DNA of 64,000 bases from Xanthobacter sp. NM-59 (GTDB lineage: Bacteria; Pseudomonadota; Alphaproteobacteria; Rhizobiales; Xanthobacteraceae). Both the position numbers and the translations under genes were made by a program. Positions 42,369 to 51,381 of this stretch are shown piece by piece; positions within the stretch are counted from its first letter, which is position 1, and each line of letters begins with the position of its first letter. The notes below the pieces were generated by a model, which searched no databases, was not told the DNA's origin, and worked only from the letters and a program-made list of their open reading frames with translations. The DNA lies in the NCBI RefSeq assembly GCF_021401125.1, contig NZ_JACBFQ010000007.1, forward strand, positions 124,001 to 188,000. The letters are read 5' to 3'.

Positions 42369-44309
42369 TCAGCGCTTGCCGCGCGGTGCCGAAGGCCGGC
42401 CGCCACCGGGGCCGGGCCGCTTGCCGAAAGGCTTGCCGGCTGGGCCTTTGCCGCCTGCCCCCCGGCCACCCGGGCCCTTGCCCCCTGCCGGCCGTCCACC
42501 GAAGCCGCCGGGCTTGCCGCCGGAGCGGGGACCGCCCTTGAACCCCTCCTTTGGCGCGCCGCCGCGTTCCGAACGCTCGCCGCCGAAGCCCCGCTCGGCG
42601 CGCGCGCCGTGGGGCTTGTCGCCAAAGCTCTTATTGCCAAAGCCTTTGCCGCGGGGCGCGCGCTCGCCACCCGCCGGACGGCCGCCGAAGCCCTCGCCGC
42701 GGGGGCGGCGGCCTTCACCGGTTTCCGCGTCAAAACGGCGGGGGCCTTCGCCGCGCGCCGGGCGCTCGCCCCGACGAAAATCCTCGCGCCCTTCGCCATC
42801 GCGGGGGCGGAAGGTGCGGGGACCGCGCTCACCCTCGGCCCGGTTGCCGAACCCGCCCTTGAAGCCGCCTTTGCCGCGCATGGGCCGACGGCCTTCACCG
42901 CCCTCCTCGCTGCCAAAGTCGCGTCCCGGGGCGCGGCTGCGGCCGGGCCGGTCCTCGCGCAGGCGGAAATCCTCGCGGCCCTCGCCATCACGGGGGCGGA
43001 AGCTGCGGGGGCCGCGCTCGCCTTCCGGCCGGCCACCGAAGCCGCCCTTGCCGCGCTGCGGACGATCCTCCTCGAACCGGCGCGGGGCGCCTTCGCCGCG
43101 CGGGCGGCGGGGGCGTTCATCGCCGCTGCGATAGGGGGAACGCTCGTCCGTGTCGAACCGCTTGCCGTGGGCGGGGCGGCCGAAGCCCTTGCCGGCGCCA
43201 CGGGTCGGCCGCTCGTCGCCCGCGCGGGCCAAGCGCTCCACCTTCACGGCGCGGCCCTTGCGATCGGCTACGGTGCCGCGGCTCTCCACCTCGCCGTCCT
43301 CCGCGATACGGCGGCGCACGCGCGGGCCCGCAGGGCGGAACTCATCGCGAATGGGCGCTTCGGCCGAGCGGCCTTCGGCGGCCTGGGCACGGGCGGCCAG
43401 ACGCTCGGCGCGCTCCGCAGCCATGCGGGCGGCAAGGCGATGGGCGGTGTCGGGGTCTTCCTCCACCTCGCGTTCCACCAGGGGCGCCTCGAAATCGGCG
43501 CCGGCGGCGGCGGCGAGTTCGGCGCCGATCTGCTCGCGCAGCACGCGGGTGCGCACTTCCTCAATGCCGCATTCGGGGATCTCGCCGAGCTGGAACGGCC
43601 CGTAGGAAATGCGGATCAGCCGGTTCACCTTGAGCCCGAGGGCGCCGAGCACGTTGCGCACCTCCCGGTTCTTGCCCTCGCGCAGCGAGACGGTGATCCA
43701 GGCATTGGCGCCCTGGACACGGTCGAGCTCGGCCTCGATGGGGCCGTATTCCACGCCGTCCACGGTGATGCCCTTGAGCAGGGTGTCGAGCTTGGCCTGG
43801 TCGATCTCGCCATTGGCGCGCACGCGATAGCGGCGCAGCCACCCGGTTTCCGGCAGCTCCAGCACGCGGGCGAGGCCGCCATCATTGGTGAGCAGCAACA
43901 GTCCTTCGGAATTGAGATCAAGCCGCCCGACGCTGACGAGGCGCGGCAGGCCCTTGGGCAGGATCTCGAACAGGGTGGCGCGCCCCTCGGGGTCGCGGTT
44001 GGTGGTCACCACGCCGCGCGGCTTGTGGTAGATGAAGAGGCGCGTGCGCTCCTTCTCCGGCAGCGGCGCGCCGTCCACGGTAATCTTGTCCTTGGCGGTG
44101 ACGGTCACGGCGGGGCTGGTGAGCACCTCACCATTCACGGCCACGCGGCCCTGGGCGATCCACTCCTCGATCTCACGGCGGGAGGCGAGGCCGGCGCGCG
44201 CGACGACCTTGGCGACGCGTTCCGCCTCCTTCTTCGGGGCGGCGGGCAGCTCGCGCTTGAGGCGGGGGACCTTGTTCTTGTCCTTGCGGGGAGGTGTAGT
44301 GCGCGGCAT
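42369..44309 (-). CDS. rluB: 23S rRNA pseudouridine synthase (RluB family) with long Arg/Gly tail
   Basis: Isomerises uridine in helix 80-90 region of 23S rRNA. 646 residues. S4 RNA-binding domain about residues 28-75 (RVAKVVARAGLASRREIEEW), then the RsuA/RluB catalytic domain with the catalytic Asp131 in GRLDLNSEGLLLLTNDGGLA and VTVSLREGKNREVRNVL-like WITVSLREGKNREVRNVL. After about residue 290 comes a 350-residue low-complexity tail rich in Arg, Gly, Glu and Phe, with repeats such as ERGPRSFRPRDGEGREDFR. Such tails are common in alphaproteobacterial homologues but vary in length. The start codon is 15 bp from a perfect 20-bp hairpin in the leader. Confidence 0.93.
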   Translation of the reverse strand: MPRTTPPRKDKNKVPRLKRELPAAPKKEAERVAKVVARAGLASRREIEEWIAQGRVAVNGEVLTSPAVTVTAKDKITVDGAPLPEKERTRLFIYHKPRGVVTTNRDPEGRATLFEILPKGLPRLVSVGRLDLNSEGLLLLTNDGGLARVLELPETGWLRRYRVRANGEIDQAKLDTLLKGITVDGVEYGPIEAELDRVQGANAWITVSLREGKNREVRNVLGALGLKVNRLIRISYGPFQLGEIPECGIEEVRTRVLREQIGAELAAAAGADFEAPLVEREVEEDPDTAHRLAARMAAERAERLAARAQAAEGRSAEAPIRDEFRPAGPRVRRRIAEDGEVESRGTVADRKGRAVKVERLARAGDERPTRGAGKGFGRPAHGKRFDTDERSPYRSGDERPRRPRGEGAPRRFEEDRPQRGKGGFGGRPEGERGPRSFRPRDGEGREDFRLREDRPGRSRAPGRDFGSEEGGEGRRPMRGKGGFKGGFGNRAEGERGPRTFRPRDGEGREDFRRGERPARGEGPRRFDAETGEGRRPRGEGFGGRPAGGERAPRGKGFGNKSFGDKPHGARAERGFGGERSERGGAPKEGFKGGPRSGGKPGGFGGRPAGGKGPGGRGAGGKGPAGKPFGKRPGPGGGRPSAPRGKR

Positions 44310-44323
44310 CGCGTGAATCAATT

Positions 44324-44369
44324 GTGTCCGTTCGGCAGGGCTCAAGCACGAGCCCTGCCGAACGGACAC
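44324..44369. repeat. Perfect 20-bp inverted repeat in the rluB/tadA gap
   Basis: GTGTCCGTTCGGCAGGGCTC and its exact complement enclose a 6-base loop (AAGCAC). The element starts 15 bp upstream of the rluB start codon, inside its expected leader. The divergent rluB/tadA gap is 315 bp (44310-44624); apart from this hairpin and an AT-rich stretch around 44500-44570 nothing else is recognisable there. Confidence 0.9.
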
Positions 44370-44624
44370 CCTATGGCTGATTGTTTGAACGGATGGGTGG
44401 CCTGTTCCACGCCGCGTGCGGCATGAAACGTGTTGGTTCGCCTCTAGCACACCAATTGTGGCGCGGCGAGCGTTGCGACCGCTTTTCGCGTTTCGTTGAA
44501 GCTCAAGAGTGTGCGAGATAGTTGTCCATCGCATTTTCTTCTGGCGAAACAATGTTCGTCTTGCCGGAAAATGCTCATCGTGCCGGAGTGCCGCGCGGCG
44601 GTTCCGGCGCTGCAAGGGATGGGG

Positions 44625-45068
44625 ATGTCGGGAACCTTCATGCAGATGGCGCTCAACGAGGCGCGGGCGGCGGCGGAGCGGGGTGAAGTTCCGGTGGGCG
44701 CGGTGCTGGTGCGCGGCACCCAGGTGCTCGCCCGCGACGGCAACCGGACCCGCGAGCTCAACGACCCCACCGCCCATGCGGAGATGCTGGTCATCCGCGC
44801 CGCCGGCGCCCAATTGAAGTCCGAGCGGCTGGTGAATTGCGATCTCTATGTGACGCTGGAGCCCTGCGCCATGTGCGCGGGCGCGGCCTCCTTCGCGCGG
44901 CTGCGGCGCATCTATTTCGGCGCGTCCGATCCCAAGGGCGGCGCGGTGGAAAACGGCCCGCGCTTCTTCTCCCAGCCCACCTGCCACCACGCCCCCGAAG
45001 TCTATGGCGGCATCGCCGAGCGCCAGGCGTCGGAGGTGCTGCGGAACTTCTTCCAGGATCGGCGGTAG
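44625..45068 (+). CDS. tadA: tRNA(Arg) adenosine-34 deaminase
   Basis: Converts A34 to inosine in tRNA-Arg(ACG), essential for decoding CGN codons. 147 residues. The zinc and proton-shuttle motif is HAEMLVIRAA and the Cys pair is TLEPCAMCAGAASFARL, followed by the family block YFGASDPKGGAVENG. I chose the ATG at 44625 with AAGGG 6 bases upstream; the ATG at 44619 would be too close. The upstream frame has no family match. It is divergent from rluB. Confidence 0.95.
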   Translation: MSGTFMQMALNEARAAAERGEVPVGAVLVRGTQVLARDGNRTRELNDPTAHAEMLVIRAAGAQLKSERLVNCDLYVTLEPCAMCAGAASFARLRRIYFGASDPKGGAVENGPRFFSQPTCHHAPEVYGGIAERQASEVLRNFFQDRR

Positions 45069-45079
45069 GCCATCACCCG

Positions 45080-45119
45080 GTTTCAATGGGATCGACGAAA
45101 TATTCGATCCCATTGAAAC
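45080..45119. terminator. Perfect 16-bp inverted repeat between tadA and hemW
   Basis: GTTTCAATGGGATCGA and TCGATCCCATTGAAAC flank an 8-base loop, 12 bp after the tadA stop and 93 bp before the end of hemW. The genes converge here, so a bidirectional terminator is the simplest reading. The flanks carry no long T-run. Confidence 0.6.
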
Positions 45120-45211
45120 AAGCGCGTTCTTCACGCCGCACGCCGCTGCGCCCGCGCGCGCCATAGCACGCGGCACAGTCCTGCAGGGACCCGGAACGGG
45201 CCGGGGACGTG

Positions 45212-46369
45212 TCAGTCGTCCGCCAGGGCGGCGATGACCGCATTGAGCACCGGGAAGCCCTCCGGGGTGACCATCAGGCGGTCGCCCCGGTGCTGCACCA
45301 GCCCCTGCTCCGCCAGCGCGCTGATGCGCTCCTGCGACAGGCCGTGGCCCGCGAGGCGGGCATAGCGCAGGAGGTCCACCCCCTCCCTCAGGCGCAGGCC
45401 CATGAGAAGCATCTCGTCGGCCTGTTCGGGGCGGCTCAGGGGCTCATCCGTCATGATGCCGTGGCCCTGGCGATCCACCAGGTCCAGCCAGGCGTCGGGC
45501 ATTTTCTCCACGTAGGTCGCCCGGCGCTCGCCCTGCACCGCAATGCGCCCATGGGCGCCCGGGCCAATGCCGGCATAGGTGCCGTAGCGCCAATAAACGA
45601 GGTTGTGCCGCGCCTCCGCCCCCGGCCGGGCGTGGTTGGAAATCTCGTAGGCGGGAAGGCCGGCGGCCGTCGTCACCTCCTGGGTGACGTCCCACAAGGC
45701 GCGGGAGAGGTCGTCGTCGGGCAGGATCAGCTTGCCGGCCCCGTAGAGCCGCTCGAAGGGCGTGCCCGGCTCAATGGTCAATTGGTAGAGCGAAAGGTGC
45801 TCGCAGCCTTCCGCCAAGGCCCGCTTCAGCTCCTGCGCCCAGGCTTCGGGCGTCTGGCGCGGGCGGGCATAGATGAGGTCGAAGGACACCCGCTCAAAGG
45901 CCGCGCGGGCGATGGCCACTGCCGCCAGCGCCTCGTCCACCGTGTGCATGCGGCCGAGATTCTTCAGGTCGGCGTCATGGAGCGCCTGCACCCCGAGGGA
46001 GACACGGTTCACCCCTGCCGCCCGGTAGCCATGGAAGCGCGAGGCCTCCACGGAGGTGGGGTTCGCCTCCAGTGTAATCTCGGCGCCGGGTGTCAGCGGC
46101 CAGGCATCATTGATGGCCTCGAGGATGCCGGCCACCGTTTCCGGCGTCATCAGCGAGGGGGTGCCGCCGCCGAAGAACACCGTTTCCGCCCGCTTCGGCC
46201 CGGTAAGGGCGCGCATGTGCGCGATCTCGCGCCGATAGGCCGCAAGAAAGCGCGCCTGGTCGGGCGCCTCCCGGCGCACATGGGAATTGAAATCGCAATA
46301 GGGGCACTTGGCGAGGCAGAACGGCCAATGGACATAGACGCCGAACCCGCCATCCGCCGGCTCCCCCAT
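45212..46369 (-). CDS. hemW: HemW, radical SAM heme chaperone
   Basis: A radical SAM protein related to coproporphyrinogen dehydrogenase that binds and delivers heme to membrane proteins. The [4Fe-4S] motif is CLAKCPYC (C-x3-C-x2-C) in GVYVHWPFCLAKCPYCDFNS. FFGGGTPSLMTPETVAGIL and RVSLGVQALHDADL follow. RHNLVYWRYGTYAGIGPGAH is the heme-binding HNxxYW motif that separates HemW from true HemN. I place the start at the ATG at 46369 (MGEPADGGFGVYVHWP), which gives the usual short N-terminus and 385 residues. The frame stays open to an ATG at 46543, but that extension is made of palindromic repeat DNA. Confidence 0.92.
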   Translation of the reverse strand: MGEPADGGFGVYVHWPFCLAKCPYCDFNSHVRREAPDQARFLAAYRREIAHMRALTGPKRAETVFFGGGTPSLMTPETVAGILEAINDAWPLTPGAEITLEANPTSVEASRFHGYRAAGVNRVSLGVQALHDADLKNLGRMHTVDEALAAVAIARAAFERVSFDLIYARPRQTPEAWAQELKRALAEGCEHLSLYQLTIEPGTPFERLYGAGKLILPDDDLSRALWDVTQEVTTAAGLPAYEISNHARPGAEARHNLVYWRYGTYAGIGPGAHGRIAVQGERRATYVEKMPDAWLDLVDRQGHGIMTDEPLSRPEQADEMLLMGLRLREGVDLLRYARLAGHGLSQERISALAEQGLVQHRGDRLMVTPEGFPVLNAVIAALADD

Positions 46370-46377
46370 CTTCGCGC

Positions 46378-46545
46378 CCTGCTCTCCCGCTTGCGGGGGC
46401 GGGTTGGAAAGGGCGAAGGCCGCCATGGGGTTGGACGCGGAACGCGGGGCCATGGCCGGCGATGGGCCGGACGCCCCGCCTTGCGCCTGCGATCCGGCGC
46501 CCGCCCCCTCATTGCCCTCCCCCGCAAGCAGGAGAGGGTTCATGT
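46378..46545. repeat. Two GC-hairpin repeats between hemW and rdgB
   Basis: GCTCTCCCGCTTGCGGGGGC starts at 46381, and CCCTCCCCCGCAAGCAGGAG starts at 46515 and continues to the end of a GAGAGGG arm. Both are imperfect palindromes of the CTCTCCCGC-AA/TT-GCGGGAGAG type, the same kind found inside imuB (29782-29805 and nearby). Depending on the true hemW start they are intergenic or encode its first ~58 residues. Confidence 0.6.
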
Positions 46546-46578
46546 CGCGCGGGGGATGATCGCCGGTGCCCAACCCGC

Positions 46579-47214
46579 TCACGCCTTCAGGCATGCCTGG
46601 GAGAGCTTCAGGAAGGCGCGGGCACGATGCGACAGGCCGAAGCCCTTGGGCGGCATGGAGTGCTTCTCGTCCGCCGTCATCTCGGCGAAGGTGCGGGTGT
46701 AGTCCTCCGGCGCGAACATGGGATCGTAGCCGAAGCCCTTGGCGCCGCGCGGCGGCCACACCAAAGTGCCTTCCACCACCCCCAGGAACTCCTCCAGGTG
46801 CCCATCCGGCCAGGCGATGCACAAGGCCGAGACGAACCGCGCCTTGCGCTGGTCCGGGCTGGTGGCGCCGGCCTTCTGAAGGGCGGCCTCCACCTTCTCC
46901 ATGGCCATCTCGAAGTCGCGGTCCGGCCCCGCCCAGCGGGCGGTGTGGATGCCGGGCGCGCCGCCCAAAGCATCCACCACGAGGCCGGAATCGTCCGCGA
47001 AGGCGGGAAGCTGCGCGGCCTTGGCCGCCGCCTCCGCCTTCAGCCGGGCATTGCCCTCGAAGGTGTCGGCGGTCTCTTCCGGCTCGGGCAGGCCCAGCTC
47101 GCCGGCGGAAACCGCGTCCACCCCATGGGGCTCCAGCAGCATGCGCATCTCGATGAGCTTGCCGGGATTGTGGGTGGCCACCACGAGCCGCCCGGTGAGC
47201 AGGCGATGAGCCAT
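46579..47214 (-). CDS. rdgB: Non-canonical purine NTP pyrophosphatase (RdgB/HAM1)
   Basis: Hydrolyses dITP, XTP and similar damaged nucleotides to monophosphates, keeping them out of DNA. 211 residues, full length. [17 protein letters not shown] is the family start, with [25 protein letters not shown] in two parts, [18 protein letters not shown] and [12 protein letters not shown]. The start overlaps the rph stop (TGATG), so translation is coupled. RNase PH, RdgB and HemW in this order is a conserved cluster in related bacteria. Confidence 0.97.
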   Translation of the reverse strand: MAHRLLTGRLVVATHNPGKLIEMRMLLEPHGVDAVSAGELGLPEPEETADTFEGNARLKAEAAAKAAQLPAFADDSGLVVDALGGAPGIHTARWAGPDRDFEMAMEKVEAALQKAGATSPDQRKARFVSALCIAWPDGHLEEFLGVVEGTLVWPPRGAKGFGYDPMFAPEDYTRTFAEMTADEKHSMPPKGFGLSHRARAFLKLSQACLKA

Positions 47215-47927
47215 CAGGCGACGGCCTTCTTCTGCATCTCCACCAGATGGTCGACGCCGCTGCGGGCAAGGCCCAGCAGGGAGAGGAGCTCATCCTGGGT
47301 GAAGGGAGTCTTTTCCGCCGTGCCCTGGATCTCGACGATGCCGCCGGTGCCGGTCATGACGAAGTTGGCATCGGTCTCGGCCACCGAATCCTCGGCATAA
47401 TCGAGGTCGAGCACGGGCGTGCCCTCATAGATGCCGCAGGAAACGGCCGCCAGGTGCTGCTTCAGCGGCATGTCGCGGATCATGGAGCGGGCGCGCATCC
47501 ACGACAGGCAATCATGCAGCGCGATCCAGGCGCCGGTGATGGAGGCGGTGCGGGTGCCGCCGTCGGCCTGGATGACGTCGCAGTCAATGGTGATCTGCTT
47601 CTCGCCCATGGCCACGAGGTCCGTCACCGAGCGCAGAGAGCGGCCGATGAGGCGCTGGATCTCCTGGGTGCGGCCGGAGGGGCGGCCGGTGGTGGATTCG
47701 CGCCGCGTGCGGTCGTGGGTGGCGCGGGGCAGCATGGCGTATTCGGCGGTGATCCAGCCACGGCCCTGGCCCTTCAGCCACGGCGGCAGGCGCTCTTCCA
47801 GCGTGGCGGAAACCAGCACGTGGGTCTCGCCGAACTTGACCAGGCAGGAGCCTTCGGCGTGGCGCATCACGCCCCGTTCGAATGAAACGGCGCGCATCTC
47901 GTTGCTCGCGCGTTTGCTGGGGCGCAT
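47214..47927 (-). CDS. rph: Ribonuclease PH
   Basis: Phosphorolytic 3'-5' exoribonuclease that trims tRNA 3' ends; hexameric ring, 237 residues. [20 protein letters not shown] is the family start, followed by [40 protein letters not shown]-like ([20 protein letters not shown]), [20 protein letters not shown] and [20 protein letters not shown]. It is the first gene of the rph-rdgB-hemW unit and divergent from hrcA across 186 bp. Confidence 0.97.
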   Translation of the reverse strand: MRPSKRASNEMRAVSFERGVMRHAEGSCLVKFGETHVLVSATLEERLPPWLKGQGRGWITAEYAMLPRATHDRTRRESTTGRPSGRTQEIQRLIGRSLRSVTDLVAMGEKQITIDCDVIQADGGTRTASITGAWIALHDCLSWMRARSMIRDMPLKQHLAAVSCGIYEGTPVLDLDYAEDSVAETDANFVMTGTGGIVEIQGTAEKTPFTQDELLSLLGLARSGVDHLVEMQKKAVA

Positions 47928-48113
47928 GGTGTTTTCCTTCATGTCTCTCTCGTTTCGGGCGCTTCTTTTAGGAGCCCAGCGGGCAAAACCGCAAGGGCGG
48001 GCGCATTCCCATTCGAACACGCTTGAAGGAGCGGGCCGGAAACGACACATAATAGGGTGCCGCCCGCCCAGCGGCAGCGCGGCGCGGGCGGCCTCAAGAA
48101 GGCGTGCTGTCCC

Positions 48114-49217
48114 GTGGCGATCGACCCTTTCTTCTCCCTCTCGTCCGGCGCCCTGGCGCAGATCGACGCCCGTGCGCGCGAGATCTTCCGCCAGATCGTG
48201 GAAAGCTACCTGGCCACCGGAGAGCCGGTGGGCTCGCGCAACATCTCGCGCCTCATCCCCATGACGCTGTCGCCCGCCTCGGTGCGCAACGTGATGGCGG
48301 ACCTGGAAGCCGCCGGCCTCATCTATGCCCCCCACACCAGCGCCGGGCGCCTGCCCACCGAGCGCGGGCTGCGCTTTTTCGTGGATGCGCTGATGGAGGT
48401 GGGCGACGTCAATGAGCGCGACCGCACCAATATCGAAACCCAGGTGATGGCCGCCGCCAAGAAGACCACCGTGGAGGGCGTGCTGCAGGAAGCCTCGACC
48501 CTGCTTTCCGGCCTTGCCCGTGGCGCCGGCGTGGTGACCGCCACCAAGACAGATCCGCGCCTGAAGCATGTGGAGTTCGTGCCCCTCGACCCCGGCCGGG
48601 CGCTGGTCATCCTGGTGTCCGAGGACGGGCAGGTGGAAAACCGGGCGGTGGCGCTGCCCCCGGGCCTGCCCGTTTCCGCCCTCACCGAGGCGACGAACTT
48701 CCTCAACGCCCACATTCGCGGCCGCACCCTGGCGGAGGCCCGCGATGAGATGGAAACCCTGCTGGCCGAGCTGCGCCGCGACCTGGATGCCCTGACGGCG
48801 CGGGTGGTGGAAGAAGGCCTCGCCTCCTGGTCCGGCGACGAACCGGCCGAGCGCAAGCTCATCGTGCGCGGGCAGGCCAAGCTGCTGGAAGATCTCCACG
48901 CCCTGGAGGACCTGGAGCGCATCCGCCTGCTGTTCGACGATTTCGAATCGAAGCGCGAGGTGGTGGACCTGCTCGGCCGGGCGGAGGAGGCGCAGGCGCT
49001 GCGCATCTTCATCGGCTCGGAGAACCGGCTGTTTTCCCTGTCCGGCTCCTCCACCATTGTCGCACCCTATCGCGACGGCCAGGGCCGGGTGCTCGGCGTG
49101 CTGGGCGTGATCGGGCCGACCCGGCTCAATTACGGGCGCATCGTGCCCATGGTGGACTTCACCGCGCGGCTCGTGAGCCGGGTGCTCGGCGCGCCCGGAA
49201 GCGTGGACGCAGCCTGA
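48114..49217 (+). CDS. hrcA: HrcA heat-inducible transcription repressor
   Basis: Represses chaperone operons by binding CIRCE elements; needs GroEL for activity. About 367 residues. The winged helix is at the N-terminus ([40 protein letters not shown]), then [20 protein letters not shown]. The GAF-like dimerisation domain ends with [20 protein letters not shown] and [20 protein letters not shown]. The GTG at 48114 gives a normal N-terminus; a GTG at 48057 is an alternative. I found no CIRCE (TTAGCACTC-N9-GAGTGCTAA) in its promoter, so its targets lie elsewhere. grpE follows 113 bp downstream. Confidence 0.96.
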   Translation: MAIDPFFSLSSGALAQIDARAREIFRQIVESYLATGEPVGSRNISRLIPMTLSPASVRNVMADLEAAGLIYAPHTSAGRLPTERGLRFFVDALMEVGDVNERDRTNIETQVMAAAKKTTVEGVLQEASTLLSGLARGAGVVTATKTDPRLKHVEFVPLDPGRALVILVSEDGQVENRAVALPPGLPVSALTEATNFLNAHIRGRTLAEARDEMETLLAELRRDLDALTARVVEEGLASWSGDEPAERKLIVRGQAKLLEDLHALEDLERIRLLFDDFESKREVVDLLGRAEEAQALRIFIGSENRLFSLSGSSTIVAPYRDGQGRVLGVLGVIGPTRLNYGRIVPMVDFTARLVSRVLGAPGSVDAA

Positions 49218-49330
49218 GATTGCGCCGCGCCCGCCTGTGCGGACTTGATTTTTGCCGGCAGGGCTCCGATATCCCGTGTAACTCACGGAAGGTCCAAGAG
49301 GACCCAGATCCAGCCAAAAGGAAAGACCGG

Positions 49331-49954
49331 ATGAGCGAGCAGACGCGCGCGCCCGAGACCGGCGACGGTGTCAAGGACCCCGAATTCAACGCCACGGCCT
49401 CCGCCGAGGCGGACGCCGCCGCCCAGGCCTCGCCAGAGGCCGACAAGGAGCGCATGGAAGCGGAGATCGCCGCGCTGAAGGACAAGTATCTGCGCGCCTT
49501 CGCGGAAGCCGAGAACATCCGCCGCCGCGCCGACAAGGAAGTGGCCGACGCCAAAGTCTACGGCATCGCCTCCTTCGCCCGCGACATGCTGACCGTCGCC
49601 GACGATCTCAACCGCGCCCTGGCGACGGTGGACGACGAGGTGAAGGCCCAGGCGGAAGGCCCGGTGAAGGCGCTGCTGGAAGGCATCGAGATCACTGAAC
49701 GCGCTCTCGCCCAGGCGCTCGAGAAGCACAAGATCCGCAAGATCGAGCCGCGCGGCGAGAAGTTTGATCCCAACCTGCATCAGGCCATGTTCGAGGTGCC
49801 GGACCCGTCCGTGCCCAATGGCACGGTGGTTCAGGTGGTGCAGGCCGGCTACGTCATCGGCGAGCGCGTGCTGCGCCCGGCCATGGTGGGCGTCGCCCGC
49901 GGCGGCCCAAAGGCCGATGCCCCGGCCGAGGCCAAGCCCCAAGGCGAGGCCTGA
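49331..49954 (+). CDS. grpE: GrpE nucleotide exchange factor
   Basis: Exchanges ADP for ATP on DnaK. 207 residues. A long acidic, coiled-coil N-terminal half (about residues 35-95, [36 protein letters not shown]) leads to the beta-domain signature [40 protein letters not shown] and [13 protein letters not shown] precedes the ATG. It probably shares a transcript with hrcA and is closed by a strong terminator. Confidence 0.97.
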   Translation: MSEQTRAPETGDGVKDPEFNATASAEADAAAQASPEADKERMEAEIAALKDKYLRAFAEAENIRRRADKEVADAKVYGIASFARDMLTVADDLNRALATVDDEVKAQAEGPVKALLEGIEITERALAQALEKHKIRKIEPRGEKFDPNLHQAMFEVPDPSVPNGTVVQVVQAGYVIGERVLRPAMVGVARGGPKADAPAEAKPQGEA

Positions 49955-50655
49955 TCCTCCACCGCGAGAATGGGCGTGCCACGGCGCGCCCATTTTTCCG
50001 TGCCCGGGAAACCGAAACCTGCCGATGCGCCGTGAACGGAGCCGAGGGGTTTCGCATTGCATGGCCCTGCCCTGCCGCCGACCGCGAACGGGTCGCAATG
50101 TTTGCGGACAGGCACACCGGCCGCGGTGCGCGCACCTTAGACGTGTGAAGCGCGACAGGCCCCCGGCCCTTGCGATCCCTCAGCAGCTGTCTTGAGGCCG
50201 CATTCGCCGGACGTGTTGAGGGGCCGCCTCGTGCGAACCCGCGAACGTGCGCACCTTCAAGCCGGCGGAAGTTCGGCGCGCGCGAAAAGTACATGTTAAA
50301 TCAATAATCTAGATGACCCTTCACTTCCGCGAAGCCCGCCAGTGCTCCAGCTGCATGCGTGGAGCGGAAGCACGCGCGGGGTGCAGCCCCTGCGGGGGAT
50401 GATGACTTTCCGTTGGGCACCCCCGCAAGGCGTGGCGCGCTGCTGATGAGGCCCATGCGCGCAGAACGCGATTTCCGCTTTGGCGGGGCCTGAAAAGCCG
50501 ATCTCTTTTATGGCGCTGGAGTGCCTTTGCGCGCACCGGGCTTCGCGCAACTCAAAAACGCTCGCAATCCGGCCCGAGAGCATTCCCAGACGGCTCAGGC
50601 GCGTGGAACGCACCAAGGCCGGCCTCTTCCCGCCTGCCAACCCGGCGCATCAAAA
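49955..50655. other. 700 bp geneless region after grpE
   Basis: Apart from the grpE terminator this stretch has no supported gene. A short motif recurs (GTGCGCGCACCTTAGACG near 50127 and GTGCGCACCTTCAAGCCG near 50248), both in GC-rich context, but no unit can be defined. TTAAATCAATAATCTAGATG near 50297 is a local AT-rich spot. Confidence 0.4.
49969..49997 (+). terminator. Rho-independent terminator after grpE
   Basis: AATGGGCGTGCC pairs with GGCGCGCCCATT (one G-T pair), followed by a T-run ending at 49997. It starts 15 bp after the grpE stop. Confidence 0.9.
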
Positions 50656-51123
50656 TCACGACATTCCCGGCTCCCGAGCCGCCCGCACCGGCGGCGCGGC
50701 GCGGCGCGCGCGTCCATCGCGCCCAGTTTTGCGGTGGGCAACGTCGGGCCGCCCTGCCCCGCCGGCCATCACGACGCTGGCCAACGCGGCGATGATCATG
50801 GCTCCGGTGAAAGGCTTGGCCACGCGGGGCCGATCCGCAAACCGGCGCGGGACGGGCTCAGGGCTCGTGAAAGCGGAGCAGAAAACGAAGGGCACGCCCC
50901 GCGCGGCCAGAATGGCGGCGGCGGGAAACACGCAGTCCCGCCCCAGGCTCACATCCAGAAGGGCGGCATCCAGCCCCTCGTTACGCGCGACATCCAGGGC
51001 CACGGAGAGATTGGCGACCGGCCCCACCACATCGCAGCCCAGGGCACGCAATTCACCTTCAAGGCCGAGAGCGACCAGGAACTCGTCCTCTACGACGAGA
51101 ATGCGCAATCCCGCGAAGTTCAT
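50656..51123 (-). CDS. Single-domain response regulator (CheY-like receiver)
   Basis: A stand-alone phosphoreceiver of 155 residues. RILVVEDEFLVALGLEGELR supplies the acidic pair, the phosphoacceptor Asp is in AALLDVSLGRD, the Thr/Ser position is in FVFCSAFTSP, and the invariant Lys is in RVAKPFTGAMII. No DNA-binding output domain follows, only an Arg-rich tail of about 35 residues (HRKTGRDGRARRAAPPVRAA). The Arg-rich frame upstream of the ATG at 51123 is not conserved. No histidine kinase gene is adjacent, so it is an orphan; the partner is unknown. Confidence 0.88.
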   Translation of the reverse strand: MNFAGLRILVVEDEFLVALGLEGELRALGCDVVGPVANLSVALDVARNEGLDAALLDVSLGRDCVFPAAAILAARGVPFVFCSAFTSPEPVPRRFADRPRVAKPFTGAMIIAALASVVMAGGAGRPDVAHRKTGRDGRARRAAPPVRAAREPGMS

Positions 51124-51381
51124 GTTCCGCGCCTTTCGCCCGCCCCTCGGAAGCGCGCGCGCATTCCGAACGGCCCCGCGGCCCATCCGCCCGCCCACCA
51201 TCCGCCCGGCAAAGCGCCGGAACGGACGGAACGAGGCAGACTTCGGCTGCTTACCGCTCAACGGGCGGCGCGGGCGAAAGTTCCCCTGCCGCGGCTCCAC
51301 CCGTGTCCGGGGAGATGCCGCGAAAACGCCCGCGACGCGGTGCGGGCGCGGTGACGGCCCCTCGGCAGGAGCCGCGGGACA

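Noticed and set aside
46370-46543. N-terminal extension of HemW from the ATG at 46543
   Set aside because: The extra 58 residues are encoded by palindromic repeat DNA and precede the family N-terminus; no ribosome binding site is seen. Kept only as an alternative.
47928-48113. CIRCE element expected before hrcA
   Set aside because: No TTAGCACTC-N9-GAGTGCTAA or close variant is present in the hrcA or grpE upstream regions.
50220-50260. GAACCCGCGAAC as a second LexA box
   Set aside because: The spacer is four bases, not seven, and no SOS-type gene follows.
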